Notes: generated by a model not told the origin, from the letters alone. Shown: positions 8,806 through 17,810, numbered from the stretch's first letter. The stretch: DNA of 64,000 nt from Bacillus timonensis (GCA_020171895.1 JAIVAN010000004.1:62001-126000), one strand, 5' to 3'. Numbers and translations: made by a program.

Positions 8806-9864
8806 TTAAATTGAGACAAGTTCTTTATTAAACCAATCAATCGCTACTTTTCTGATTTCAGAAAGCTTATTATTACAGCAGTGACCCTCATTTTCATATT
8901 CTATCAAGTCTCGGTTATTTTTAGGTAACAGATCATAGAGTCTATACATATCAGAAGTTTGAACCATTAGATCTTTTTTTCCATGAAATAATAAGATTGG
9001 AGATTGAAAGTCTAGTTTAAACAGGTCAGGAAAAGCACGTTTACCTGGTAGTAATGTATTTGAGTAACTCATTCTTCGAATAAAATAGCTAGGTAGATGA
9101 AGCTTCTCAAATTCAACTGCAGGACTTACAGCTACTGTTTTTGAGATTGCTGGGTGAATACTACCATACAATGCCCATGATGCTCCTAAGCTTGTACCAA
9201 ATAGATAAAGGGGTAAATCTTTAAATCTATTCTTTGTATATTGGATACTTAGTTCGATAAATTGCTCCCACTTCTCTCGGTTTCCAAGAAGATTTTCTTG
9301 CGTATATGTTCCACCTTGACCTGGTCCATCAAAAGTAATTGTTACATAACCTGCTCTCGTAAAATCTTCTTCATAAACAAATAACTCTTCTTTTGAGGAA
9401 TCGATTGGAACAACTAAAATGATGCATCCTTTTGGTTCTTTTGGAACGCGAACTCTTCCAACACATTTTCCTTCGCCTACGTCTAGATTTGGATAGTTTA
9501 TAATGTCTGAAGATAATGTGTCTGCTTTCAATATGCAATCTAAACATTCTTGGTACCATTTCTCTTTTTCTTCATTTTTTGATGGGAAAATCCAGTAATT
9601 TAAATAATAATAGAGACTTGCTTTTCTATACATTTCTTCTGCTGCATGTATATCTAATTTTTCTAATGTAGCAGCAGACATTTTTTTTTGATCAGCTAGG
9701 ACTTTCCAATTACTTGTCCAGTGATCTAGAGATATTAAGTTTTTGCGAACAGAATTAATGTCTTCTTGATTAATACCATGAACAAGCCATCTTTCCCAAA
9801 ATCCATCAATTAATAATGCGGTCTGTATTGTCCTGTTTATAGTAGAAATTGATTGGTCTCTCAT
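8806..9864 (-). CDS. Alpha/beta hydrolase (FrsA / pseudooxynicotine-hydrolase-like fold)
   Basis: A 352-residue enzyme with a helical N-terminal half of about 130 residues followed by an alpha/beta-hydrolase core. The catalytic triad can be placed: Ser in GTSLGAS, Asp in FHGKKDLMV and His in NEGHCC; FDGPGQGGT is the oxyanion-side loop typical of the DUF1100/FrsA group. The substrate is unknown. It is 24 nt downstream of the double PTPS gene and about 45 nt upstream of the cyclase gene, which suggests one transcript. It could process a pterin-derived or small-amide metabolite, but nothing in the sequence proves this. Confidence 0.8.
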   Translation of the reverse strand: MRDQSISTINRTIQTALLIDGFWERWLVHGINQEDINSVRKNLISLDHWTSNWKVLADQKKMSAATLEKLDIHAAEEMYRKASLYYYLNYWIFPSKNEEKEKWYQECLDCILKADTLSSDIINYPNLDVGEGKCVGRVRVPKEPKGCIILVVPIDSSKEELFVYEEDFTRAGYVTITFDGPGQGGTYTQENLLGNREKWEQFIELSIQYTKNRFKDLPLYLFGTSLGASWALYGSIHPAISKTVAVSPAVEFEKLHLPSYFIRRMSYSNTLLPGKRAFPDLFKLDFQSPILLFHGKKDLMVQTSDMYRLYDLLPKNNRDLIEYENEGHCCNNKLSEIRKVAIDWFNKELVSI

Positions 9865-9888
9865 ATTTTTACAGTCCTACTTTCTCAC

Positions 9889-10698
9889 TTACTCACCAAA
9901 GTATTCAAAATAGTTCTTTTCCGTCTCTTGGATCCCTATTTTTAATAAACCTTGGATGTGGGGGGAGAGCATGTTATAAATTACAATCGCAACATTTTCA
10001 GATGTTGGATTTAATTCTTTAAATTCTTCAGTATCCAGGTTTAAGTGCTTATGATCGAATTTTTCTATTACAGTATTGTCAACAATATTGTCTAGTTGAT
10101 TTAAATCCAAAATCATACCGGTAGTTGGGTCAATTTCCCCTTGTACAGTTACATCAACGTAGTAATTATGTCCATGACCATGTGGGTTGTTGCACTTTCC
10201 GAATATCTTTAAGTTTTCTTCGTCACTTAGTTGATTGCTATGCAACCTGTGAGCGGCACAGAAATGATATCTTCGTGTAATTCTTGGCATTTCATTATCC
10301 TCCTTTTCAGATAGTAAATAATGATTTTCATGCAACCGAATCCGATGAAGTGAACAGCCTTCTAAAGAATTCTCTAAGGAATCCCAAATGTACTTTACTA
10401 AATTTTCAGTTGTAGGCATTTCTTTTTTAAAGAAAGGGTGCTCCTTGTTTAAAAATTTTCCATCGAGTTCACGTTCAAGAAATTCAGATACTACATATTT
10501 AATGTCATTTGTATTTACTACAATTCCAGACTCTTTAATTAATGGACCTTTTACAGTAACTTCTAATTTATAGTCATGTCCATGACCATTTTGATTGCTA
10601 CATGGACCAAAAATGAGCTTGTTTTTTTTCTCTGTCCAAGAAGGTATTTTGTATGAGTGTGCTGCTGAAAAGTATAAAACTCTTGTGATATAAATCAT
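9889..10698 (-). CDS. Tandem-fused 6-pyruvoyl-tetrahydropterin synthase / QueD-like protein
   Basis: Two PTPS/QueD domains lie in one 269-residue chain, about twice the normal length. Domain 1 (about 1-130) has zinc His H14 (FSAAH), C33 and GHGH at 38-41. Domain 2 (about 138-269) has H150 (CAAH), C169 and GHGH at 174-177. In domain 2 the catalytic Asp-His is intact (FDHKHLN, D215-H216). In domain 1 the equivalent reads LDGKFLN, so the His is missing. Both keep the substrate Glu (PTTEN, PTSEN). The enzyme family converts dihydroneopterin triphosphate to 6-pyruvoyl- or 6-carboxy-tetrahydropterin. No other queuosine genes are nearby. The ATG follows GAAGGGTG. Confidence 0.88.
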   Translation of the reverse strand: MIYITRVLYFSAAHSYKIPSWTEKKNKLIFGPCSNQNGHGHDYKLEVTVKGPLIKESGIVVNTNDIKYVVSEFLERELDGKFLNKEHPFFKKEMPTTENLVKYIWDSLENSLEGCSLHRIRLHENHYLLSEKEDNEMPRITRRYHFCAAHRLHSNQLSDEENLKIFGKCNNPHGHGHNYYVDVTVQGEIDPTTGMILDLNQLDNIVDNTVIEKFDHKHLNLDTEEFKELNPTSENVAIVIYNMLSPHIQGLLKIGIQETEKNYFEYFGE

Positions 10699-10761
10699 GG
10701 CATTAACACCCTTCTTTTAGTTTGAAAATTTAAAGCCTAAATGAATAATTTTATTTTTATG

Positions 10762-12396
10762 TTAAATAGTTGGTGATAGTTTATATTTTTCTGATATATA
10801 AAGAAATAACTCTTCAATTGGAAGTGGAATGCTAATGTAATAACCTTGTAAATCATCACATTTTAAGGAAGTTAATAAATCTAACTGTTGTTTTTCTTCT
10901 ACACCTTCAGCTATCACTTTAAATCCAAGGGTATGGGCTAACTTAATAATAGTAGCTACAATTTCTATCTGATCTGGATCTAAAAGGATATCACGTATAA
11001 AAGTACGATCTATTTTTATCGTATCAACGGTTAACTGTTTTAAATAACTGAAGGCAGAGTATCCTGTCCCAAAGTCATCAATTGAGATACAAACGCCAAT
11101 TTCTTTTAAAGCTTTAAAAATGGATAAGGAGTGATTAATAGAATTCATTGCACTTGTTTCAGTAATTTCTAAATGTAAAAATTGAGGCTGTAAATTCGTT
11201 TCTTCTAAAATTTGAATGACAGTATTTACAAATTCTGACTTGAGCTGTCGAGCAGAGATATTAACAGCAACATATAAGGATGAATAGCCTTTCAAGTGCA
11301 ATTGTTTGAGTTGATGACATGCCTCTTGTAAAACCCAATTACCGATTTTTTCAATAAGGCCAATTTCTTCTGCGAGTGGAATAAATTCTTGAGGTGAAAT
11401 AATACCTAATTCTGGATGGTTCCATCTGATGAGTGCCTCCAAACCTACAATTTCTTTTGTATTTCCATTTATTTGAGGTTGGAAGTATAGAACAAATTGA
11501 TTCAGTTCGGTTGCTTTTCTTAAGTTATTTTCAAGTACTAGCTTTTCAAGAACAGTTGCATTCATTTTTGAGTTGTAAAATTCGTAATTATTACCGCCAT
11601 TCTCTTTTACACGGTACATAGCCGTTTCTGCATTTTTAACTAATTCCTCTGCATCAGCTCCATCATGAGGAAACAAGCTAATTCCGATACTTGGAGATAT
11701 AAAATAATCATGCCCGTCGATCGTAAATGGTTCAGCAAATAGCTTTAGAAGTCTTTGCGCTAGTTTGCCTACAACTGCAACATTGGGAATATCAGATAAA
11801 AGTATGAGAAATTCATCGCCACCAAAACGTGAAACGGTATCATTGTCTCTTATATAGGCTAGTAATCTATCGGCAATAAGTTTAAGTAAAACATCTCCAA
11901 ACTTGTGACCTAGTGAGTTGTTAAAATTTTTAAAGCGGTCTAAATCTAAGAAGAGTACGCAACGAATGTTTTTATCTCTTCTGGCTTGAGAAATAGCCAG
12001 TTTAAGTCTGTCATAGAAAAGTGATCGATTTGGTATATTGGTCGTATTGTCTGTAAATTCACCATTTTCAAAGGAGAGAAGATGTGGATTTCTAACCGTT
12101 GCCAAACATAAAACATTCTCTTCGTTTTGGATGATCTCTAAGCAAATAGTAATTTGAGAACGAAGATCAACTTTCGTTTGGAATGTATGGATAAACGACA
12201 TTTCTTTCCCGTTTTGTAAAGTTTGTAAAGAAAGGTTTAATTCTTTGGCTGTAACTTCTGAAAAAACATCAAAAACAGAGTGTGTTCTTATTTCTTCAGC
12301 AGTGCATCCGAGAAAATTTAAAGCTTGTTGATTAGCCATGACAAGATTAAAATCCTGCAATGAGAATATATATACTTGTTCATTTGTAGAGTTCAT
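10762..12396 (-). CDS. PAS-GGDEF-EAL cyclic-di-GMP synthase/phosphodiesterase
   Basis: 544 residues: a PAS-like N-terminus (about 1-110), GGDEF (about 125-280) and EAL (about 290-540). The cyclase motif RFGGDEF and metal Asp (DLDRFKNF) are intact, and RDND five residues before GGDEF is a proper RxxD inhibitory site. The EAL residues are also intact: EALIRW, NISARQL, ITETS, IDDFGTGYS, KIDRTF, AEGVE and LQGYY. Both activities are therefore possible. No transmembrane segment is present, so it is cytosolic. The ATG has no good ribosome site of its own; it overlaps the stop of an 18-codon upstream frame (ATGA), so coupled translation is possible. First gene of the minus-strand cluster. Confidence 0.9.
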   Translation of the reverse strand: MNSTNEQVYIFSLQDFNLVMANQQALNFLGCTAEEIRTHSVFDVFSEVTAKELNLSLQTLQNGKEMSFIHTFQTKVDLRSQITICLEIIQNEENVLCLATVRNPHLLSFENGEFTDNTTNIPNRSLFYDRLKLAISQARRDKNIRCVLFLDLDRFKNFNNSLGHKFGDVLLKLIADRLLAYIRDNDTVSRFGGDEFLILLSDIPNVAVVGKLAQRLLKLFAEPFTIDGHDYFISPSIGISLFPHDGADAEELVKNAETAMYRVKENGGNNYEFYNSKMNATVLEKLVLENNLRKATELNQFVLYFQPQINGNTKEIVGLEALIRWNHPELGIISPQEFIPLAEEIGLIEKIGNWVLQEACHQLKQLHLKGYSSLYVAVNISARQLKSEFVNTVIQILEETNLQPQFLHLEITETSAMNSINHSLSIFKALKEIGVCISIDDFGTGYSAFSYLKQLTVDTIKIDRTFIRDILLDPDQIEIVATIIKLAHTLGFKVIAEGVEEKQQLDLLTSLKCDDLQGYYISIPLPIEELFLYISEKYKLSPTI

Positions 12397-12638
12397 GACT
12401 TGAACGCCTTTTTTTGAGAGGATAAACGATTTATGAAATTGATCTCCATGTATAATAGTATGACCTCCGTTATCTGGTTTGTCCTCATGTTAGTTCTTAA
12501 GTCTTGTAGGTATTTAGATATAGTACATTTCGACATTAACTTGAAAATACCTTTAATTTCTCTGAAAATTTTTACCTTTTTTTTTACAGAAAAAGAACTT
12601 TTGCGACATTGAGCTTGCACAGAGGGTAGACAAAAAAA
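12397..12638. other. Intergenic region between the divergent EAL and arsR-like genes
   Basis: About 240 bp of AT-rich sequence. On the minus strand an ACGGAGG site precedes an 18-codon frame (ATG at 12449) that ends in ATGA at the EAL gene start. No clear minus-strand promoter was identified. The plus-strand end holds the arsR-like promoter. Confidence 0.4.
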
Positions 12639-12667
12639 TTGTAATATCAAAAAAAGTTGATTATAAT
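12639..12667 (+). promoter_or_regulatory. Promoter with embedded ATCAA-N6-TTGAT operator
   Basis: TTGTAA (12639-12644) and TATAAT (12662-12667) are 17 bp apart. The perfect inverted repeat ATCAA-AAAAAG-TTGAT (12646-12661) fills the spacer exactly. A repressor bound here would block RNA polymerase, the classic layout for autoregulation by the ArsR-type gene 40 bp downstream. The same operator recurs three times upstream of the permease operon near 27 kb. Confidence 0.75.
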
Positions 12668-12707
12668 AAGATAAAAGTAAGATTCAGTGACGAAGGGGTG
12701 TATACTA

Positions 12708-13019
12708 GTGGAAATTCCGTTACATGATGTTTCGCTTGAAAACACATTTGCAAAATACGAGTTGAAATTTAAAGCTTTAGCAGATAGAAAAAGGCTGATG
12801 ATTATGAATGAAATTGTTAAAAGAGGTAGTGTTTGTGTCTGCGATCTATGTGAAATCATTGATATGCCACAATCGAAACTCTCTTATCATCTTAAAATAT
12901 TATTTGACGCGGATCTACTCATTAAGGTAACAAAAGGAACATGGAGTTATTATGAATTAAATGAAAAAGAAGTAAACCATATATTATCTGAAGAACTTTG
13001 TTGCTTATTTAGAGCTTAA
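12708..13019 (+). CDS. Orphan ArsR-family metal(loid)-responsive repressor
   Basis: A 103-residue winged-helix protein. The GTG at 12708 is chosen because AAGGGGTG lies 7 nt upstream; a GTG 21 nt earlier has none. ADRKRLMIMNEIV is the usual ArsR N-terminal helix, MPQSKLSYHLKILFDADLL is the HTH, and metal-binding cysteines are abundant: C43, C45 and C48 in VCVCDLC plus a vicinal C98-C99 in EELCCLF. Organoarsenical-selective ArsR proteins are known that use C-terminal vicinal cysteines. No resistance gene lies beside it; a terminator follows. Its operator is shared with the ArsP-type permease operon 14 kb away, which is the likely target. Confidence 0.85.
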   Translation: MEIPLHDVSLENTFAKYELKFKALADRKRLMIMNEIVKRGSVCVCDLCEIIDMPQSKLSYHLKILFDADLLIKVTKGTWSYYELNEKEVNHILSEELCCLFRA

Positions 13020-13033
13020 TAAGAAACTCATAA

Positions 13034-13073
13034 AAACAGGCTTAACTTATTTTATGTAAGTCTGTTTTTTTTG
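13034..13073 (+). terminator. Rho-independent terminator
   Basis: AAACAGGCTTA pairs with TAAGTCTGTTT, then a run of T residues. Confidence 0.8.
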
Positions 13074-13464
13074 TATGTTAGGAAGATAAATGAATAGAAT
13101 AGTATAGAATGTGGTTCATTACTATGAATGAATAATAGACGTATACTGAACCGATTTCAACTAATTAAAACAATCGATATTTTTCTGGTATAGCAATTTG
13201 TGTTTGTCGAATAAGTAAGTTTTATTATTGTAAATAGGGTATTTTCATAAATGAAAATTACTGCTTTAATTTATTAAAATGATAAATCGTAAAAGTTTTT
13301 TTATGCATACTATTGAATTAATAACCGAATGTAGATATAATAAACTTTGTCGAAATAGCTCGAATTGAATTGGTCTAACTACTATTTTCGGATAATTCTT
13401 TTAATTCGAGTAAATGTAGGTTATAATTATCAGAAATGTAAGAAAAAATAAAGGGGGAAAAAAG
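13074..13464. other. Long AT-rich leader/intergenic region before the amino-acid transporter
   Basis: About 390 bp with no credible gene. The last 45 bp hold TATAAT (13422-13427) and a CodY-like site. The rest is AT-rich, with GTATTTTCATAAATGAAAAT near 13240 as a second imperfect dyad. Confidence 0.4.
13425..13439 (+). promoter_or_regulatory. Candidate CodY box
   Basis: AATTATCAGAAATGT matches the CodY consensus AATTTTCWGAAAATT at 12 of 15 positions and overlaps the end of a TATAAT -10 element. CodY repression of amino-acid uptake in rich medium is common in Bacillus, so the position makes sense; three mismatches keep this tentative. Confidence 0.35.
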
Positions 13465-14262
13465 GTGAAAAAGCTATTATTCTTAATGGTTAGTGTTTTA
13501 GTTGCAAGTGTAGTTTTAGCAGGTTGTGGTACAAGTTCAAACAATGGTGAGGGGAAAAAGACGTTAAAGGTTGTGACAGATGCGGCTTATGCACCATTTG
13601 AGTATATGGACAAAGGTGAAATAGTTGGATTTGATGTAGATTTTTTAAAGGCAGTTGCAAAAGAAGCTGGCTATGAAATTAATCTAGTAAATGTAGGTTG
13701 GGACCCAATCTTTGTAGAAATTGAAGATGAGATTGCCGATTTAGCGATTTCAGCAATTACAATCAACGATGATCGCAAGCAATCATATGATTTCTCAGTA
13801 CCTTACTTCTTATCTACGAATAAAATCCTTGTACCTGAAGGTAGCGATATTAAAACAGCAAGTGATCTAGAAGGAAAAGTAGTAGCAGTGCAAAATGGTA
13901 CAACTGGACAGGAAGCAATTGAATCTTTATTAGGTAAAAACAACCCTAATATTAAAAAGTTTGAAAATAACAATCTAGCAATAATGGAATTAATTAGCGG
14001 TGGTGCTGATGCTGTAGTTGCAGACAATACAGTAGTAGAGGAATATGCAAAGAACAATCCAGATCAAAAGTTAGTAGTTATTGCAGATACTGATAGTTTT
14101 GATTCTGAATTTTATGGATTAATGTTCCCTAAAGGAAGCAAGCTAAAAGCAGATTTTGATAAAGCGATTAAAACGGTTGTTGAAAATGGAACATATGCAA
14201 AAATCTATAATGATTGGTTCGGATCAGATCCAGACCTTGAAACATTAAAACAACAATACTAA
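13465..14262 (+). CDS. Amino-acid ABC transporter substrate-binding lipoprotein
   Basis: A 265-residue periplasmic-binding-protein type 2 lipoprotein. The signal peptide ends in the lipobox LAGC (Cys20). The mature start TLKVVTDAAYAPFEYMDKGEIVGFDVDF is typical of polar/basic amino-acid binders, with the DLAISAITINDDRKQSYDFS block carrying the ligand Arg. It captures the amino acid at the outer face of the membrane for the permease and ATPase downstream. GTG start with AAAGGGGGAAAAAAG upstream. A hairpin terminator after the stop probably limits read-through, giving more binding protein than permease. The exact ligand is not determined. Confidence 0.9.
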   Translation: MKKLLFLMVSVLVASVVLAGCGTSSNNGEGKKTLKVVTDAAYAPFEYMDKGEIVGFDVDFLKAVAKEAGYEINLVNVGWDPIFVEIEDEIADLAISAITINDDRKQSYDFSVPYFLSTNKILVPEGSDIKTASDLEGKVVAVQNGTTGQEAIESLLGKNNPNIKKFENNNLAIMELISGGADAVVADNTVVEEYAKNNPDQKLVVIADTDSFDSEFYGLMFPKGSKLKADFDKAIKTVVENGTYAKIYNDWFGSDPDLETLKQQY

Positions 14263-14276
14263 TAGAGTTGAGAAAG

Positions 14277-14314
14277 GTTGCGTGACCTGAATTACTTAAG
14301 GTTACGCAATTTTT
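14277..14314 (+). terminator. Intra-operon terminator/attenuator
   Basis: TTGCGTGACCT and AGGTTACGCAA form an 11-bp stem followed by TTTTT, between the binding-protein and permease genes. Confidence 0.8.
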
Positions 14315-14335
14315 CGCTTAAAAGGAGAGGTGAAC

Positions 14336-14992
14336 ATGGGATTTAGATTCGATATCATTTTAGAATATGCACCATTAATCTTAAAAGGAACAATGCTTAC
14401 AATTGGCCTTTCTCTTGCTGGTATATTGATTGGAACCATTTTAGGACTTTTTGTTGGCCTTGGGAAAATGATGAAAAATCGATTTTTGGCTATGCCGTTT
14501 GATTGGTATATTACCTTTTTTCGTGGAACGCCTTTATTTGTTCAAATTTTATTAATACATTTTGGGGTAGTACCATTCTTTTTAGGTGAAACACATGCAA
14601 TTACAGCTGCAATCACAGCTCTGTCTTTAAATGCAGCAGCTTATATTGCTGAAATTTTTAGGGCGGGTATTCAGTCGATTGAAAAAGGCCAAATGGAAGC
14701 TGCTCGTTCACTTGGAATGAACCACGTACAAGCAATGAGATATATTATATTGCCGCAATCGTTTAAACGTATGATTCCTCCGTTAGGAAATGAATTCGTT
14801 GTTTTAATTAAGGAATCATCTCTTGCTGCAATTATCGCTGCACCAGAAATTATGTATTGGGGCCGAGCTATGGCGGGCCAATATTATAAGGTATGGGAGC
14901 CATATTTAACGGTAGCAGTCATTTATTTAGTACTCACATTATCACTTACGTTTGTATTAAATCGTCTTGAAAGGAGGCTTACAACAGAATGA
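14336..14992 (+). CDS. Amino-acid ABC transporter permease
   Basis: A 218-residue HisM/GlnP-type permease with five membrane segments. [20 protein letters not shown] is characteristic, and the EAA loop reads [20 protein letters not shown], which docks on the ATPase. The ATG at 14336 is preferred to a GTG six nt earlier because AAGGAG then has 7-nt spacing. It overlaps the ATPase gene by 4 nt. It is probably a homodimer, since only one permease gene is present. Confidence 0.92.
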   Translation: MGFRFDIILEYAPLILKGTMLTIGLSLAGILIGTILGLFVGLGKMMKNRFLAMPFDWYITFFRGTPLFVQILLIHFGVVPFFLGETHAITAAITALSLNAAAYIAEIFRAGIQSIEKGQMEAARSLGMNHVQAMRYIILPQSFKRMIPPLGNEFVVLIKESSLAAIIAAPEIMYWGRAMAGQYYKVWEPYLTVAVIYLVLTLSLTFVLNRLERRLTTE

Positions 14993-15711
14993 TTAAGGTT
15001 GAGAATTTGAAAAAAGCATTTGGTGACCACGTTGTGTTAAAAGACATTAGTGCAACAGTTAAACCACAAGAGGTGGTTGTTGTCATTGGTCCATCAGGTT
15101 CTGGTAAGTCTACTTTTTTAAGATGTTTAAACTTGTTAGAGACTGTTACCGCAGGTCATGTCTTAATTGAAGGTGTGGATCTTACAGATAAAAAAACAGA
15201 TATCAATAAAGTAAGAACAGAAGTAGGAATGGTGTTTCAACAATTTAATTTATTTCCTCATAAAACTGTTCTAGAAAATATCATGCTATCTCCAATGAAA
15301 GTTAGAAAAGTACCTGAAGAGAAAGCAAGAGAAAAGGCATTAATACTATTGAAGAAGGTTGGACTTGCAGATAAAGCAAACGCCTATCCTAGTTCTCTAT
15401 CTGGTGGACAAAAGCAACGTGTAGCGATTGCTAGGGCACTAGCGATGGAGCCGAAAATCATGTTATTTGATGAACCAACTTCTGCGCTAGATCCTGAAAT
15501 GGTTGGAGAAGTGTTAGAAGTAATGAAACAGCTTGCTAAAGAAGGAATGACAATGGTTGTGGTTACACATGAGATGGGATTTGCCCGTGAAGTAGGCGAC
15601 CGTGTCATCTTTATGGATGGCGGCTACATCGTTGAAGAAAATGTGCCAAGTGAACTATTTGAAAATCCGCAACATGAGCGAACAAAAGCGTTTTTAAGTA
15701 AAGTGCTATAG
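14989..15711 (+). CDS. Amino-acid ABC transporter ATP-binding protein
   Basis: A 240-residue GlnQ-like ATPase. Walker A GPSGSGKS, the Q-loop in [10 protein letters not shown], signature LSGGQKQR, Walker [12 protein letters not shown] and the H-loop VVTHEM are all intact. The ATG overlaps the permease stop (ATGA), so the two are translationally coupled. It powers uptake with the preceding two proteins. Confidence 0.93.
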   Translation: MIKVENLKKAFGDHVVLKDISATVKPQEVVVVIGPSGSGKSTFLRCLNLLETVTAGHVLIEGVDLTDKKTDINKVRTEVGMVFQQFNLFPHKTVLENIMLSPMKVRKVPEEKAREKALILLKKVGLADKANAYPSSLSGGQKQRVAIARALAMEPKIMLFDEPTSALDPEMVGEVLEVMKQLAKEGMTMVVVTHEMGFAREVGDRVIFMDGGYIVEENVPSELFENPQHERTKAFLSKVL

Positions 15712-15719
15712 GAAGAATG

Positions 15720-15746
15720 GGACGTATATATACGTCTCTTTTTTTA
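15720..15746 (+). terminator. Rho-independent terminator
   Basis: The palindrome GACGTATATATACGTC is followed by a run of T residues, just after the ATPase stop. Confidence 0.75.
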
Positions 15747-15836
15747 TGTTCAATTTGTGCAAACGATTTCATTAATGCGGTAATCGTTGTATAATAGATT
15801 AAAGTTAAAAATTCAGTTGAAAAGGGAGATTTTCAA

Positions 15837-17810
15837 ATGGCAGTTCAGCGCGAGCTAGATTATAACATTTCTTATGGAGATCCTAGTGTTACAAATGGCT
15901 TATCAGTGTTTTCAAAAGAATTTGATGACGCTTTCTTTTATAGTGGAAATGATTTAGGCGTTACCTATACAGTAGAAAAATCAATATTTAAGCTATGGGC
16001 ACCCACAGCCAGTGAAGCAAGCGTTGTGCTATATGAAACGTGGGATGGTGAAGCAGTATTAGAAAAAAAACTTGAGCGCCTTGATAAAGGAGTGTGGGCG
16101 ATTGAGCTTGAGGGTGACTTTGAAGGAAGGTTATACACATACAAAGTAAAAATAGCTGATACATGGAATGAAGCTGCAGATCCATATGCTAGAGCAGTTG
16201 GGGTTAATGGAGACAGAAGTGCAATTGTGGATTTAACGAAAACGAATCCAAACAATTGGAGAAAAGAAAAGCCGAATTTTGGAAATGCTACTGACGCAAT
16301 CATCTATGAACTTCATGTCCGTGATTTATCGATGCACCCATTAAGTGGGATAACGAATAAAGGGAAATTTCTAGGTTTAGCTGAGAGTGAAACAAAAGGT
16401 CCTAACGGTATCAAAACTGGGCTAGACCATATTAAAAATTTAGGCATCACACATGTTCAGTTACTGCCCATCTATGATTACAGTACTGACAGTGTGGATG
16501 AAACTCAGTTAGAGCGACCACAATACAATTGGGGCTATGACCCAAAAAATTATAATGTCCCTGAAGGCTCTTACTCAACAAACCCATATGAACCTGCGAC
16601 GAGAATTAATGAATTAAAGCAATTGGTACAAACTCTCCATAACAACGGACTTAGGGTTATCATGGACGTTGTTTACAATCATGTATTTGATGCATTCCGC
16701 ATGAATTTTATGAAGCTCGTTCCTGGGTACTATTTTAGATATAACGAGGACGGTACACTAGCGAATGGTTCTGCTTGTGGAAATGATACAGCATCTGAAC
16801 GAAAAATGGTAAGGAAGTTTATTGTGGATTCAGTTTGCTATTGGGCGGAGGAATACAATCTAGATGGTTTCAGATTCGATCTAATGGGGCTTCATGATGT
16901 GGATACGATGAATGAAATTAGAAATGAGTTAGATAAAATTGATCCCACCATCCTAATGATTGGTGAAGGATGGGTATTAGAGACTCCGCTTCCTGAAGAA
17001 AAGAAAGCGAATCAGACAAATGCAAGCAAGATGCCAAGAGTTGCTCATTTTAATGATTATTTACGTGATGGTCTTAAAGGAAGTGTGTTCTTTGAAGATG
17101 AAAATGGGTTTGTAAATGGAAAAGAAGAAATGGAATTAGAAATGAAACGTGGAATTGTTGGTGGAATTGCTTACTCAGACGCGATTCAAACGTTTGCAGA
17201 TGAACCAGATCAAACAGTTACTTATGTAGAAGCACACGATAACCATACTGTATGGGATAAACTCCAGTTAACAAATCCACAGGATACAATTGAAATCCGA
17301 AAAAAGATGCATAAGCTAGCATCAGCAATTGTACTCACTTCACAAGGGATCTCGTTTATTCATGCAGGTCAGGAATTTATGAGAACGAAGGGTGGAAATG
17401 AAAATAGTTATAAATCGTCCACTGAAGTGAATCAATTAGATTGGGAACGCTGTGCGGAAAATGAACAAGAAGTTGAGTTTATGAGAAGGTTGATTTCACT
17501 TAGGAAAATTCATTCAGCATTCAGAATGACTTCGGCAGATCAAATTCGTGAGCACTTATTTTTTGAAGAATCACCATCAAATTGTGTAGCCTACTCTATA
17601 CGAAATCATGCTAATGGGAATAAAGCGAAGCATCTCTTTATTATTCATAACGCAAATCGTGAAGATGTAACAATTCAAGTGCCTAGTTGTTTAAAGTGGA
17701 AGGTTCTATTTGGTGAAGAGAATATCGTTTATAAACGAGACAAATCAATTCAAGTAAAGTCGCTAAGTACAGTTATATTATCCACTGATGAATGGATTGA
17801 AGCTTTTTAG
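15837..17810 (+). CDS. pulA: Type I pullulanase
   Basis: A 657-residue GH13 enzyme that cleaves alpha-1,6 branches. The N-terminal CBM48-like beta domain (FKLWAPTASEASVVLYE) leads into the TIM barrel. The type I pullulanase signature YNWGYDP is present, as are the GH13 regions VIMDVVYNH (I), DGFRFDLMG (II, nucleophile Asp), IGEGW (III, acid Glu) and EAHDNHT (IV). There is no signal peptide, so it acts inside the cell on imported dextrins or glycogen. ATG with AAAGGGAGA upstream. Transcribed alone; the gene behind it starts with its own riboswitch. Confidence 0.95.
   Translation: MAVQRELDYNISYGDPSVTNGLSVFSKEFDDAFFYSGNDLGVTYTVEKSIFKLWAPTASEASVVLYETWDGEAVLEKKLERLDKGVWAIELEGDFEGRLYTYKVKIADTWNEAADPYARAVGVNGDRSAIVDLTKTNPNNWRKEKPNFGNATDAIIYELHVRDLSMHPLSGITNKGKFLGLAESETKGPNGIKTGLDHIKNLGITHVQLLPIYDYSTDSVDETQLERPQYNWGYDPKNYNVPEGSYSTNPYEPATRINELKQLVQTLHNNGLRVIMDVVYNHVFDAFRMNFMKLVPGYYFRYNEDGTLANGSACGNDTASERKMVRKFIVDSVCYWAEEYNLDGFRFDLMGLHDVDTMNEIRNELDKIDPTILMIGEGWVLETPLPEEKKANQTNASKMPRVAHFNDYLRDGLKGSVFFEDENGFVNGKEEMELEMKRGIVGGIAYSDAIQTFADEPDQTVTYVEAHDNHTVWDKLQLTNPQDTIEIRKKMHKLASAIVLTSQGISFIHAGQEFMRTKGGNENSYKSSTEVNQLDWERCAENEQEVEFMRRLISLRKIHSAFRMTSADQIREHLFFEESPSNCVAYSIRNHANGNKAKHLFIIHNANREDVTIQVPSCLKWKVLFGEENIVYKRDKSIQVKSLSTVILSTDEWIEAF

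Noticed and set aside
12393-12650. Minus-strand 85-codon frame upstream of the GGDEF-EAL gene
   Set aside because: No protein-like pattern or ribosome site at its first start. Only its last 18 codons have a (distant) site; that was noted with the EAL gene.
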